Assembly: GCF_020731145.1 (NCBI RefSeq)
Contig: NZ_JAJFZN010000003.1
Coordinates: 248,001 to 312,000, forward strand
Length of the DNA: 64,000 bases
Direction of reading: 5' to 3'
From: Sneathiella sp. HT1-7
GTDB lineage: Bacteria > Pseudomonadota > Alphaproteobacteria > Sneathiellales > Sneathiellaceae
Below are positions 15,831-24,950 of the stretch, piece after piece. The translations under genes and the position numbers were made by a program. Under the pieces are notes generated by a model that saw only the letters and a list, made by a program, of their open reading frames with translations, was not told the DNA's origin and did no database searches. The number at the start of each line of letters is the position of its first letter. Position 1 is the stretch's first letter.

Positions 15831-17876
15831 TTATTTGATTTTCCTTGCATAAAGCCAGAAATCTGATTTTCCATCGATCCGGTATCCCGCTTCTTTCACC
15901 AGACGTTTTTGCCAGTCGCCGACGGCGGCCGGAATACCGAGAGGGTTTAGTATATCGACTCTGTCGATAAGAATAAGATCGGGTGCTTTCGCCTTGATTT
16001 CATCTCGCAAAGAAGCTTGAAATGCTGGCGTGCGCGCATAAGCAAATGGATCTGCTCGACTTAAGGAAGGCTCAATACCTGATAGCGTCGCTAAGGTGAG
16101 TGGGGCAGCACTGATCCAGATTGTATCGCCATTCTCGCTGCGGCTCTTTAATTCTGCTACTTGCCCGCCGACATAGTCGCAGACTTCCTTTGGCGCGGTG
16201 AAACCATTCAGGCAGGTCTCCACCGGTTTCAAAGTCCATGTCTGTTTGAGGTTTTTTACGAATAAAGTCGACTGTTCCAGCTGTGACGGCGCGAGAACAC
16301 CGATTACAAACAACAACAAAAGAGCTTTTCCGAGTAAGGTTTTTTTCGTCATCATTGGCAGGATAAGCAGCAGATAGAGAAGATAGGGAATCCACATGTT
16401 CTGCGCATAGAACCGATTGGTGACATAAGGCATAAAGGCTATAATCATGCCGACGATGGCGATGGACTGGAGCTCACTTCTGGATAAAACACGATCTTCA
16501 CGGGAGCGGCGAAGCCAGCCGATGAAGAGATAGAAAACATGCGCCATGATGATGAAAAAGGGCGCGTACCAGTAGAATTCCTTGCCGCCATAGCCTGCCG
16601 CAAAGAGATTGAGCAGGGACGACATATCGGCGAGATCAAATTGTCCATTCACGCCCGCTTTAATTGCGAGGTATGCGGTGCAGAGAAAGGCTGCAAGAAA
16701 GAGTATGCCGCCGACAATAACGATAAGGTAGCCGTTTCTCATTGACCGGATAAAAAGCGCGAAACCAAGACCAAGCGAGACGACCAGCCCGGTTTCCAGA
16801 TTATATGACGCCGCAATGGCACTTAAAATTCCTGCTACTATCCACCAAAGAATAGCCGGACCACATGCCATCAAGGGCACGAACAATAGGATGAAGGGGA
16901 TAAAAACAAAACGCAGCGTTGCCTGGTTCGGCACCTGCAATGTGGGGGAGGCCGATGACAGCGTCGGCGCCATAATAAAAACAACGAGCAGGAAAGAGAG
17001 CAGGGCAAGCGGTATTTGCCGGGTTCCAAATCGCTGAATGAGTATGACCAGCAACATTAGGGTGAAGACGATATTGATAGCCTGGAGAAACTTTATTGTT
17101 CCGCCAAACCCGTCAAAGAGCGGCATCGTGTTGGCGTAAGCAATCAACCTATTCAGATAAATCCCGTATTCAGGCAGGGCAGAAGTCGAAGTTGTGGGGA
17201 AAATATTGGCGAGTAATCCACCGCCAATGACACCTGTCCAATGATGGTCAAGTCCCCATAGATAATCTCTCTGAACGATAAAGGTCGCTTTCAGGGGCAG
17301 CAAAAAATAAAGGAAGAAAATAATCAGTGTGAAAAGAATAAGGAACCATACTCCGCGTTTTGATTCAGTGCTGCGGAGCAAAATGGCGAATAATATCAAA
17401 GTGCCCAGAACAGCCCAAAAGGCCCGTTTTTCGGTAATACTTCCGAGATAATTGAAAAAAACCGGAAGGGTTACAGAAAGGATCATTAATGCGACAATTG
17501 TCTGTATGGCGAGTCGGTTTTTTTTCCGAAATTCCGAAAAATATGAAAAGGCTGGATCCTGGATGCTTATCGCTCCTATTAGTGCCGCGAGGAAAAGAAC
17601 AAGCGCGTAGAGCATGTATATGCGCCGCTGGAATGCCGTGTTTTCGAAATCATACAGCATAGCATGTTCTGCAGTGTAGATTGGCAGTGGGCCGGAGAAC
17701 AGGCTGGATGTCCAGGCAACTAAGGCACAGGCAAACAACGCATAAAACATAAAGAAAATACGACGTTGATTGAGAGCCTCAGTGAAGCGCAGAGGAGCGT
17801 AGAAAACCGGCTGCACGACGATCAGGAAGAAGGCCGAAGTCTCGTAATTTTCAAAAAAACGTTTGATCCTGTCCAT
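15831..17876 (-). CDS. Large polytopic membrane protein, GT-C glycosyltransferase-like
   Basis: A 681-residue protein with about twelve or more hydrophobic segments and a soluble C-terminal domain of about 130 residues (from near 550) containing SRSENGDTIWISAAP and KAPDLILIDRVDIL. The layout of many membrane helices, periplasmic loops and a terminal domain resembles GT-C glycosyltransferases and O-antigen/arabinosyl transferases, but I see no diagnostic motif beyond an acidic DHHW-type loop (WGLDHHWTGVIGGG). It is 21 bases downstream of the GT2 gene and in the same operon as gmhA and an epimerase. A role in moving a lipid-linked sugar in the periplasm is plausible, not proven. Confidence 0.75.
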   Translation of the reverse strand: MDRIKRFFENYETSAFFLIVVQPVFYAPLRFTEALNQRRIFFMFYALFACALVAWTSSLFSGPLPIYTAEHAMLYDFENTAFQRRIYMLYALVLFLAALIGAISIQDPAFSYFSEFRKKNRLAIQTIVALMILSVTLPVFFNYLGSITEKRAFWAVLGTLILFAILLRSTESKRGVWFLILFTLIIFFLYFLLPLKATFIVQRDYLWGLDHHWTGVIGGGLLANIFPTTSTSALPEYGIYLNRLIAYANTMPLFDGFGGTIKFLQAINIVFTLMLLVILIQRFGTRQIPLALLSFLLVVFIMAPTLSSASPTLQVPNQATLRFVFIPFILLFVPLMACGPAILWWIVAGILSAIAASYNLETGLVVSLGLGFALFIRSMRNGYLIVIVGGILFLAAFLCTAYLAIKAGVNGQFDLADMSSLLNLFAAGYGGKEFYWYAPFFIIMAHVFYLFIGWLRRSREDRVLSRSELQSIAIVGMIIAFMPYVTNRFYAQNMWIPYLLYLLLILPMMTKKTLLGKALLLLFVIGVLAPSQLEQSTLFVKNLKQTWTLKPVETCLNGFTAPKEVCDYVGGQVAELKSRSENGDTIWISAAPLTLATLSGIEPSLSRADPFAYARTPAFQASLRDEIKAKAPDLILIDRVDILNPLGIPAAVGDWQKRLVKEAGYRIDGKSDFWLYARKIK

Positions 17877-17897
17877 GCCCGCCCCTTCGCCGACGAC

Positions 17898-18638
17898 CTA
17901 ACGGCCGAAGTTGATTTTAATCCGGTTAAGTGGTTTTTTTTCTGGCCGGTCAGGCTTCAGGTTCAATTCAACGACCAGCATCAAAAAGACTTTTACCACC
18001 TCAACCAGATTACGGAGAGTCACTGTTCCTCGGGTGGGTTCATCCGCTTGCAGGTAGATGGGCACTTCGGCAAACTCGACCCCCTTGGTCAAAAGCTTGA
18101 CATTCATTTCAGAAATAATTGAGAAGCGGTTGGAGATAAGCTTGAGATCTTTGACTCTCGCGGTCGGCCACACACCGGGTCCGTTCAGGTAACTCACTGA
18201 CGTACCGAAGAATATGTTATGCAATATCTGATAGGTAGCGGAGATGATCTGCCTCAGATTAGGCCGGGCTTCTTTATTAATCGGGACGGTTAGCACCATC
18301 TCCGCAGCGTCTTTGAAATGCAGCATCAGGCTGAGTGAGGACGTGCTGATGTCATTGTCACCGGGTACGATAATGAACTGTGGCATTCGCGCCTTGTGAA
18401 CACCATCAACGATGGATCGGCCGAGTCCCATATTGGTCGAGTGATATATAGGTTCGATCCGGGAATCCACGGCAGCAAGAGAGCTCAGGATGTCTCTGGA
18501 ATCATCCGTACTGCCATCATCAATGGCAATAATCTCATAGTTATCAATTTCATGGAGGCGTGTGACGCTGCGGATCGTTTCCACTGTATCTGCAATGGCA
18601 CTACCCTCATTAAAAGCCGGAACAATAAAACTGATCAT
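17898..18638 (-). CDS. GT2 family glycosyltransferase
   Basis: A 246-residue GT-A fold enzyme. The start FIVPAFNEGSAIADTVETI, then IIAIDDGSTDDSRDIL (nucleotide-binding acidic motif) and FIIVPGDNDIS (DxD-like metal site) are clear. It resembles dolichol/polyprenol-phosphate sugar transferases but lacks C-terminal membrane helices beyond a hydrophobic stretch (VVKVFLMLVVEL). It probably transfers a nucleotide-activated sugar to polyprenyl phosphate or a glycan acceptor on the cytoplasmic face. It lies between gmhA (34 bases upstream) and the polytopic protein, which may use the lipid-linked sugar. Confidence 0.9.
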   Translation of the reverse strand: MISFIVPAFNEGSAIADTVETIRSVTRLHEIDNYEIIAIDDGSTDDSRDILSSLAAVDSRIEPIYHSTNMGLGRSIVDGVHKARMPQFIIVPGDNDISTSSLSLMLHFKDAAEMVLTVPINKEARPNLRQIISATYQILHNIFFGTSVSYLNGPGVWPTARVKDLKLISNRFSIISEMNVKLLTKGVEFAEVPIYLQADEPTRGTVTLRNLVEVVKVFLMLVVELNLKPDRPEKKPLNRIKINFGR

Positions 18639-18672
18639 TTTTTTATCATTTTCAGTTAGTTATCCCGAATTC

Positions 18673-19245
18673 TCAAAGGGTTACTTCGCGGGCACGCTCG
18701 GCAAGCCATTGCATTGCATAATGCATGACGACCAGCTGGCTATCTTCGGAAACTTGCATGTCGTCGATTGCAAAATGGATTGGATAATCGGCAAGTTCCT
18801 TGGCCTTTCCACCGCTATAACCGAGAATGGCAAAGCTGGTTAATCCGTTGTCTTTTGCATATTCAAGCGCGCGAAGGATATTCGGAGAGTTACCGCTACC
18901 TGAAAGAACAACGAGCGCGTCACCGGCGTTGGCATAGACGCCAAGTTGCTTGGCGAAAATCTCGGCATACCCCTCGTCGTTGGCGAGGCAGGTCAGGATT
19001 GCAGTATTCGCGGGCAGGGCATGGGCGCGCAGTCCTTTGCCTGTTTTGCGGTCGATCCCGTAAATCATGTCATTAGCGATATGGACTGCATTGCCGGCGC
19101 TACCACCATTGCCGCAGAGAAAGAGCTGCCTTTTATCTTTCCATGCTGCCAGAAGATGATCGCAGAGCGTATTAATGTTTGCCGGATCTGCAGCAACAAG
19201 GGCACTGCTTAAGCGGGTACTGTAATCAGAGAAAGAGAGGCTCAT
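18673..19245 (-). CDS. gmhA: SIS-domain phosphoheptose isomerase-like protein
   Basis: A 190-residue SIS-domain protein with LFLCGNGGSAGNAVHIANDM (about 42-61) and VVLSGSGNSPNILRAL (about 112-127), the two phosphosugar-binding loops of GmhA. C-terminal MQVSEDSQLVVMHYAMQW carries the conserved acidic/His region. GmhA converts sedoheptulose 7-phosphate to D-glycero-D-manno-heptose 7-phosphate. With the kinase/nucleotidyltransferase at 30665-32161 and the HddC-like enzyme at 29808-30650 it gives most of an activated-heptose route. Length fits the family. No GmhB phosphatase is seen in the window. Confidence 0.88.
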   Translation of the reverse strand: MSLSFSDYSTRLSSALVAADPANINTLCDHLLAAWKDKRQLFLCGNGGSAGNAVHIANDMIYGIDRKTGKGLRAHALPANTAILTCLANDEGYAEIFAKQLGVYANAGDALVVLSGSGNSPNILRALEYAKDNGLTSFAILGYSGGKAKELADYPIHFAIDDMQVSEDSQLVVMHYAMQWLAERAREVTL

Positions 19246-19269
19246 AAAATCTATTCTTTATTGAGGCGC

Positions 19270-20211
19270 TTAAGCGCTTTTAGCCATATTCTCCATCCAG
19301 CGGAGATTGTACCAGCGATCTTCATCGCGCAGGTCCCGGCGCTGATAGGAAGCGATAACCTCTGTGATGGCATCGTTTACGGATTTTTCCGGTTTGAAAC
19401 CCGCGGCAAGGATGCGATCGGAATTCACTCTGTAGGACCGGGGATCGTTCGACGGGGTTACTTCAATCTCGCAAGGAATTTTCGCCGCGATCCGCTCCGC
19501 AATCTCGATGATTTTCAAATTTTCAAAACCAGCATTATAGACGCCGGTGACTTCCGGATGGTCGAGGAGGAAAATATAGAGCCGGGCAATATCATCTATA
19601 TGAATGTTGGGGCGAACCTGTTCCCCACCGAACACCGTGATCTTGCCATTCACCAACGCCTGCATGGTCAGCATATTAACAGAGACATCCAGCCGCATCC
19701 GGGGGGATACTCCGCAGACGGTGGCCGGACGAACAATTTGCACGCACATCTGATCGGCGTAACTTAGCATCACCCGCTCGGCAACCATTTTGGTTTTGTT
19801 ATATTCGGATATCGGCAGCAGAGTGAGGTCTTCCGTAACCTGCTCTTCCTCTTTTACGCCATATACGCTTCCAGATGAGGCATAGATAAAACGCTTAATC
19901 CCGGCACGGGCGGCATTGTCCGCAAGCTGCATGGTAGCAAGGGCGCTGATTTCCCAAGTTAATTTTGGGTCGAGATCACCGCAGGGGTCGTTGGCAACTG
20001 ACGCGAGATGAATAATAGCATCGATACCGTCAAGCAACGCCGTATCGAAGAAGCGGACATCCCCCTGAACGACGGTGAGGGCCTCATGCGCGGGCAGGAA
20101 ACTGCCAAACCACTGGATATCGTAAGCCACTACTTCATGGCCTTCCGCAAGAAGTTTCGGAACCAGTACCGATCCCTTATATCCGCAGGCCCCCGTTACC
20201 AATAGACGCAT
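19270..20211 (-). CDS. NAD-dependent nucleotide-sugar epimerase/dehydratase (extended SDR)
   Basis: A 313-residue extended SDR starting MRLLVTGACGYKGSVLVPKL at 20211; a longer in-frame start at 20307 would give an atypical arginine-rich leader and is rejected. The GxxGxxG motif is at about 7-12, the catalytic Ser/Thr region is YASSGSVYG and the catalytic pair is in SEYNKTKMVAE (Tyr-xxx-Lys). NIHIDDIARLYIF and VYNAGFENLKI are typical of UDP-glucose epimerase-like enzymes. It is the first gene of the leftward epimerase-gmhA-GT2-GT-C unit and could make the sugar donor used by the GT2. Substrate not determinable. Confidence 0.88.
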   Translation of the reverse strand: MRLLVTGACGYKGSVLVPKLLAEGHEVVAYDIQWFGSFLPAHEALTVVQGDVRFFDTALLDGIDAIIHLASVANDPCGDLDPKLTWEISALATMQLADNAARAGIKRFIYASSGSVYGVKEEEQVTEDLTLLPISEYNKTKMVAERVMLSYADQMCVQIVRPATVCGVSPRMRLDVSVNMLTMQALVNGKITVFGGEQVRPNIHIDDIARLYIFLLDHPEVTGVYNAGFENLKIIEIAERIAAKIPCEIEVTPSNDPRSYRVNSDRILAAGFKPEKSVNDAITEVIASYQRRDLRDEDRWYNLRWMENMAKSA

Positions 20212-20319
20212 AAATCTAACCCTTCGAAGATCCTGACATGGCGGCAATAATCGCCGTTGCCGGTCTTTCTTTCCCCTACTTGTCAAAAGTTTCAAACTGT
20301 GTAACACAGGTCATAGTTA

Positions 20320-21240
20320 ATGCAAATCGGAATGTCGGTTCCCCGTTGGAGCAGAGTGGCTGGCGGAGGGTTCTGGCCTGTCAGGGATCCGGTTCGCGAT
20401 GCAGATAGGCTTGTTGGTGTGACGACTCCGAAAACAGTATTTATTGCGGCAATTTCAAGTGACATCGGCAGGGAATTGGCGACGTTCTATCTTGCGGCAG
20501 GATACCAGGTGATCGGCACATACCGCCAGCCCGAACATCTTGGCGAACTGGCTGATCGAGACGATGTTTTTCTGATCGCCTGCGACATCGCGAAGGAGAA
20601 AGAAGTCCTTGATGTATTGGCTTTTCTCGCGGAGCGGGGCCTTTTTTGGGATGAATATGTCTCCGCTGTTGGATTATTGGAGCCAATCGGTCATTTCGTC
20701 GACCTCCCGGCCAGCAGCTGGCGTCAATCCATCATGATCAATTCATTGCACCAGTTGGAATTGCTCCATCATCTCTATCCTTATCGCCGACCAACTGGGT
20801 CTGCAAAGGTGGCTTTCCTTGTGGGGGGAGCTATAAACCGCGCCTTTGCCAACTATTCCGCATACTCACTCGGTAAGGTGATGCTGGTGAAGTTCTGCGA
20901 GCTTATCAGCGATGAAACACCGGACCTACATTGCGTCGCCCTTGGGACAGGTTGGGTTGCCAGCAAGATACATGACCAGACGCTTGCAGCGGGTGAAGCC
21001 GCGGGCGATAACTTGGTAGCAACCCGATCCTTCGTTGAAACGCGGGAGCAGGGGACACCTATTTCTGATATCTATGCTCTGATCAAATGGTGCTTCGCAC
21101 ATCCTGAAACAGCGGGGCGAAATTTTTCTGTTGTTCATGACGATTGGAGAGACGGCGGGGGAGAACTTGTCAAGGCCCTTCGGGAAGATAATGACATGTT
21201 CCGATTGCGCCGCTCTGGCAATCAGCATAAAAGCGAGTGA
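20320..21240 (+). CDS. SDR-family oxidoreductase, divergent
   Basis: A 306-residue protein with a short-chain dehydrogenase core: VFIAAISSDIGRELATFYL (cofactor loop with SSDIGR), VSAVGLLEPIG, and YSAYSLGKVMLVKF, where Tyr-xxx-Lys is in YSLGK. The core begins only near residue 38, so the first 33 residues may be non-coding; GTG at about 20419 (VTTPKTVFIA) is an alternative start. It begins a rightward trio with the TPP enzyme (18-base gap) and an FkbM methyltransferase. Together they could build and tailor a ketose-derived or branched sugar. Confidence 0.75.
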   Translation: MQIGMSVPRWSRVAGGGFWPVRDPVRDADRLVGVTTPKTVFIAAISSDIGRELATFYLAAGYQVIGTYRQPEHLGELADRDDVFLIACDIAKEKEVLDVLAFLAERGLFWDEYVSAVGLLEPIGHFVDLPASSWRQSIMINSLHQLELLHHLYPYRRPTGSAKVAFLVGGAINRAFANYSAYSLGKVMLVKFCELISDETPDLHCVALGTGWVASKIHDQTLAAGEAAGDNLVATRSFVETREQGTPISDIYALIKWCFAHPETAGRNFSVVHDDWRDGGGELVKALREDNDMFRLRRSGNQHKSE

Positions 21241-21258
21241 AAAATTGAGACGGGATCG

Positions 21259-23025
21259 ATGAAACTATCTTCTTATGTCATAGATTTTCTCGCCAACAAG
21301 GGCGTGACGCAGGTGTTCGGCATGTCAGGCGGCGCAGCGGTGCATCTTTTGGATTCTGTCTCCAAGAATCCTGCCATCGACTTTACCTGCTCTCAACATG
21401 AGCAGAGCGCGGCGATTTCAGCGGATGGCTATGCAAGGCTGACCGGGAAACTCGGCGTGGCGATCACGACAAGCGGACCCGGCGCAACGAACCTGCTGAC
21501 CGGTACCTGCTGTTCCTTCTATGACAGTGTACCGACATTGATGCTGACGGGACAGGTGGCATCGCATCGGTTGAAAGGCAATCTCGACATCCGCCAGCGC
21601 GGATTTCAGGAGACTGACGTCGTTTCCATTTTCGAGACCGTGACGAAATATGCGGTACAGCTCAAGAAGCCAGAGGATATTCGCTACTGCTTGGAAAAAG
21701 CCTATCATATGGCGTTTGAAGGGCGTCCCGGCACTGTATTGATTGATATCCCGGATGATTTTCAACGCGCCGAGATCGACCCAGAGACCCTAGTAGGCTT
21801 TACACCAGATCCACCGCCAAAACCTGATCTGGACGCGCCCGTTTATAAAATCATGGAGCGGTTTTTTGCCGCCGAACGTCCGGCGGTTATTCTGGGTGGT
21901 GGTTTAAAAACCCCTGAGTGCGGCCATGATATTGCGGCTCTTTGCGAAAAACTGGGCGCGCCGGTGCTTTCCAGCTGGGCCGCCGTTGACTTGTTACCCC
22001 ATAACCATCCTTTCAAGATCGGTAGCTTCGGTGTTTATGCGCCGCGCATTGGGAATTATGTGGTGCAGAATGCAGATTTTCTGTTGTGCTTGGGTTCGCG
22101 TCTTTCTCAGAATTTAACAGGTGGCATACTTCCGTCATTTGCACGCGCGGCGGAAATCGCGATGATCGATATCAGCGCCGGTGAGATGGATAAATTTGAT
22201 GGATTTGGTATTTCGGTCAAACACCGAGTCGCCGCTCGCATGGAAGACGCTCTGCCGATTATCGATAGCTATGCAGAGAAGAACCACCCTGACTTTGAGC
22301 AATGGCATGGCTATATCGCGCAATGGAAGGCCCGTTTTGGCGGTGAAAATTATGATCCGGTGCCAAATCCGGGCACTGTCAATGCCTACCAATTTATCGA
22401 TGCGCTATCTGAGTTCGTGCCTGAAAAAGAAGCGATTTTTGCCGATACCGGTGGCAATTTAACCTGGACCTGTAATGCCTTTCAGTTCAAGCGCGGTCAG
22501 CGCCTTCACAGCGCCTGGAACAATACGCCGATGGGGTATTCACTGCCGGCGGCAATCGGAGCTGCGGCGGCGGAGCCGGATGAAGCTTTCACCTGCCTGA
22601 TCGGGGACGGGGGACTGATGGTCTGCCTTCCGGAACTTGCAACCGTCGTCAAGCATCAGATGAAGCTCAGGATTTTTCTTTTTAATAATCATGGTCACGG
22701 GATTCAGAAACAAACGCTGGAGACATGGCTCGGTGCCAATTATGTCGGGGTGCATGAACCTTCCGGTCTTGCCTTTACTAACTTTCCTGCCGTTGCCAGC
22801 TCCATGGGGCTGAAGACAATCACGATAGACGATCCGGCAAAAATGCAGGCGCAGCTTCAGGAAGTATATGCGGAAGCAGGACCTGTTTTCGTCAATGTTG
22901 AGATTAATCCGGAGCAACGGCTCTATCCGGTGCTAAAGTTCGGAGCCGCACTTGAAGATCAGCTTCCGGCTCTGGATGATGAAGTTCTGGAAGAAGAGAT
23001 GGTCATTCCGAAATATAATGGATAA
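21259..23025 (+). CDS. Thiamine-diphosphate-dependent enzyme, acetolactate synthase-like
   Basis: A 588-residue, three-domain TPP enzyme. The N-terminal Pyr domain has SQHEQSAAISADGYAR with the catalytic Glu in HEQ near residue 48, and TSGPGATNLLTG. The C-terminal PP domain has LIGDGGLMVCLPEL and FNNHGHGIQK, the GDG-(x)n-NN cofactor motif. It resembles the large subunit of acetolactate synthase, but no regulatory subunit is nearby and the locus is a glycan cluster. Related enzymes in such loci attach a two-carbon acetyl unit to keto-sugars (YerE type) or act on other 2-oxo acids. The exact reaction is not known. It is flanked by an SDR and an FkbM methyltransferase. Confidence 0.88.
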   Translation: MKLSSYVIDFLANKGVTQVFGMSGGAAVHLLDSVSKNPAIDFTCSQHEQSAAISADGYARLTGKLGVAITTSGPGATNLLTGTCCSFYDSVPTLMLTGQVASHRLKGNLDIRQRGFQETDVVSIFETVTKYAVQLKKPEDIRYCLEKAYHMAFEGRPGTVLIDIPDDFQRAEIDPETLVGFTPDPPPKPDLDAPVYKIMERFFAAERPAVILGGGLKTPECGHDIAALCEKLGAPVLSSWAAVDLLPHNHPFKIGSFGVYAPRIGNYVVQNADFLLCLGSRLSQNLTGGILPSFARAAEIAMIDISAGEMDKFDGFGISVKHRVAARMEDALPIIDSYAEKNHPDFEQWHGYIAQWKARFGGENYDPVPNPGTVNAYQFIDALSEFVPEKEAIFADTGGNLTWTCNAFQFKRGQRLHSAWNNTPMGYSLPAAIGAAAAEPDEAFTCLIGDGGLMVCLPELATVVKHQMKLRIFLFNNHGHGIQKQTLETWLGANYVGVHEPSGLAFTNFPAVASSMGLKTITIDDPAKMQAQLQEVYAEAGPVFVNVEINPEQRLYPVLKFGAALEDQLPALDDEVLEEEMVIPKYNG

Positions 23026-23067
23026 AGATGGCACACTCTAACTATTCGAATAACGGGAAAGCATGTG

Positions 23068-23928
23068 ATGAACTTAGCGGAAAATAATCTATTCGAAGCC
23101 TTGCAGACAACATCCGCGCTGCATGCACGCACTAGTCCACTGTATAAATTTCTCGACGCGTGTTGCCTTGAATTTATCAAAAATTCTGCCTTTACGTCAG
23201 AGGAAGGAGGGCCTGTTCCTTTCGGGCCTTTTGGAATTCTGGTGATGCCCTATCAGAAAATGGGGGCAATCGACTCTCTCGATCTTTTCGGGCTAGACGA
23301 ACTGATTTTGTTCAGTTTCTATCATGCAAATAAGGATCGCTATAAAACGACCGTTGATATCGGCGCAAATCTGGGTTTGCATTCGATCCTGATGGCGAAG
23401 CTTGGCTTCGCGGTCACTAGCTATGAGCCGGACGACAGGCATTTTGACTGGCTGAAAGGCCGGCTGGAAGTGAATGGAGTTACCGGGAACGTGACCCCGG
23501 TCAAGGCGGCTGTTTCCGATACCAACGGGCAGGCGGAGTTTATCCGGGTTGAGGGAAATACAACAGGTAGCCACCTGGCGGGCGCAAAGAGCAATCCCTA
23601 TGGCGATCTCACGAAATATATGGTCGAGGTCAAAGCCGCTTCAGATGTTTTCAAGGGGGCGGACTTTGCGAAAATCGATGCGGAAGGCCATGAGACGGTT
23701 ATCCTGAAAGCCATTCCGGCTGAGTACTGGAAAAAACTTGACGCCGTTGTCGAGGTCGGTACACCAGAAAACGCGGACGAATTATATAGCTACTTCAGCA
23801 GTCTCGGTGTGAGCCTCTTCTCCCAGAAGAAGGGATGGCAGAAAGTAGAAACTCTAGGGGATGTTCCGACCTCCTACAAGGAAGGTAGCCTGTTTATTTC
23901 CAGTAGATCAAACATGTTCTGGGGATAG
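23068..23928 (+). CDS. FkbM-family SAM methyltransferase
   Basis: A 286-residue methyltransferase with SAM motif I VDIGANLGLHSILMAK near residues 95-110, SYEPDDRHFDWLKGRL (acidic loop after beta-2) and FAKIDAEGHETVIL, the FkbM C-terminal signature. FkbM enzymes mostly O-methylate sugars or polyketides. GTG at 23065 and ATG at 23068 are both possible starts with GGGAAA before them. It is last in the rightward trio and converges on the small membrane protein ending at 23944. It probably O-methylates the sugar built by this locus. Confidence 0.88.
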   Translation: MNLAENNLFEALQTTSALHARTSPLYKFLDACCLEFIKNSAFTSEEGGPVPFGPFGILVMPYQKMGAIDSLDLFGLDELILFSFYHANKDRYKTTVDIGANLGLHSILMAKLGFAVTSYEPDDRHFDWLKGRLEVNGVTGNVTPVKAAVSDTNGQAEFIRVEGNTTGSHLAGAKSNPYGDLTKYMVEVKAASDVFKGADFAKIDAEGHETVILKAIPAEYWKKLDAVVEVGTPENADELYSYFSSLGVSLFSQKKGWQKVETLGDVPTSYKEGSLFISSRSNMFWG

Positions 23929-23943
23929 GCGTTCACGGCGGAC

Positions 23944-24441
23944 TTAAGCATCAAACTGGCTTCGACGGTTTAATAATAGACGTTTGAGGGTTGTAAAAAA
24001 ATGCGCGGCTTTTTCCAGCTTTCCGGAATTTAGGTGATGCCGTCCGTTTTTCAGGATAACAGCGCCACCTTTTTCAAGGCGTTTCAGTCGAATACGGATC
24101 AGTCGGTCATCGTTATAGATTAATTTGAGCTTATCGATATCGACTGAGCCGCCTTCTGCCTCAATCTCTCGAAGCATACGGATGCGTAAGGAAGACTCTA
24201 CGGCTTGTACAAGGTTGAGATAAATAAACCACCACATCAGGGCGATCCCGAGCGCGATGACCATCGCAAAAATATCGATGGGTGTCATGACAGACACGAG
24301 GACCAGCGGTAGCCCGATTAGTGTGATTACAAAGCTCGTCATATACCCGAGCAACCGTTTGCCGCTTGTCCGTGCGATCAGCAGATCACAAATAACCGCG
24401 ATGGTGAGAACACTGACTATGGTGGTAAATATTGTGATCAT
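23944..24441 (-). CDS. Small membrane protein with a cytosolic winged-helix-like C-terminus (unknown function)
   Basis: A 165-residue protein I do not recognise. Three hydrophobic segments (about 4-20, 31-53, 56-78) are followed by a basic cytosolic part of about 85 residues (RIRMLREIEAEGGSV, LIYNDDRLIRIRLKRLEKGGAVILKNGRHHL) that looks like a small winged helix: recognition-like helix, then a short hairpin with GGAVILKNGRH. The neighbour at 24445-24948 has the same layout, so the two may be diverged paralogues acting together. It is last in the operon after the LPG-synthase-type membrane protein, three bases after its neighbour. Confidence 0.7.
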   Translation of the reverse strand: MITIFTTIVSVLTIAVICDLLIARTSGKRLLGYMTSFVITLIGLPLVLVSVMTPIDIFAMVIALGIALMWWFIYLNLVQAVESSLRIRMLREIEAEGGSVDIDKLKLIYNDDRLIRIRLKRLEKGGAVILKNGRHHLNSGKLEKAAHFFTTLKRLLLNRRSQFDA

Positions 24442-24444
24442 GAT

Positions 24445-24948
24445 CTAGCCGGTTTCCCGTTCAATACGCAAAAGCCGCGTGTAGAGCGAGATTATCCGAA
24501 CAATCCATTGTGATCTGATGGTCAGGGCGATAACGCCGTCCTGTTCGACAACATCGCCTGTAATTTGTAATGCCTCCAGCCGAGACCCAACAAACGGATG
24601 CGCTTTGATAAATTTGTCCAAGTCTTCTTCAGTTAGTCCTTCCGGCCTGGCCGACATCAAAGCTTTTACAATGGCGAGGGTTGGGGAGTCATTGACAACG
24701 CCGATCAGGATAAGGCAGTAAATTGCGACAAAGCTTTCGATGAACACCACCGCGATAACGAGATGTTCAAAAGTGAGGTCGATGCCGATCAAAAGAAACA
24801 GGCAAATCATCACGAGAAGGCTGCCGTTCAGCAGCAGAATGGCCATTTGATAAATGCCTTTGCCATGGCGTCGCCGACTGGAAAGGACATGCAGGCACAG
24901 CCCGGCCATTATCGACAAGAGCAGCAGGAAAAAGACATTCTGATACAT
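24445..24948 (-). CDS. Small membrane protein with cytosolic domain, companion of the previous gene (unknown function)
   Basis: A 167-residue protein with three hydrophobic segments (about 4-20, 34-55, 64-87) and a cytosolic C-terminal part (ALMSARPEGLTEEDLDKFIKAH..GSRLEALQITGDVVEQDGVIALT) that fits a winged-helix pattern: helix, helix, short beta hairpin. The layout mirrors the 165-residue protein immediately downstream. It starts two bases after the LPG-synthase-type gene. A membrane accessory or regulatory function for that transporter/flippase-like protein is a guess from position. Confidence 0.7.
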   Translation of the reverse strand: MYQNVFFLLLLSIMAGLCLHVLSSRRRHGKGIYQMAILLLNGSLLVMICLFLLIGIDLTFEHLVIAVVFIESFVAIYCLILIGVVNDSPTLAIVKALMSARPEGLTEEDLDKFIKAHPFVGSRLEALQITGDVVEQDGVIALTIRSQWIVRIISLYTRLLRIERETG

Positions 24949-24950
24949 GG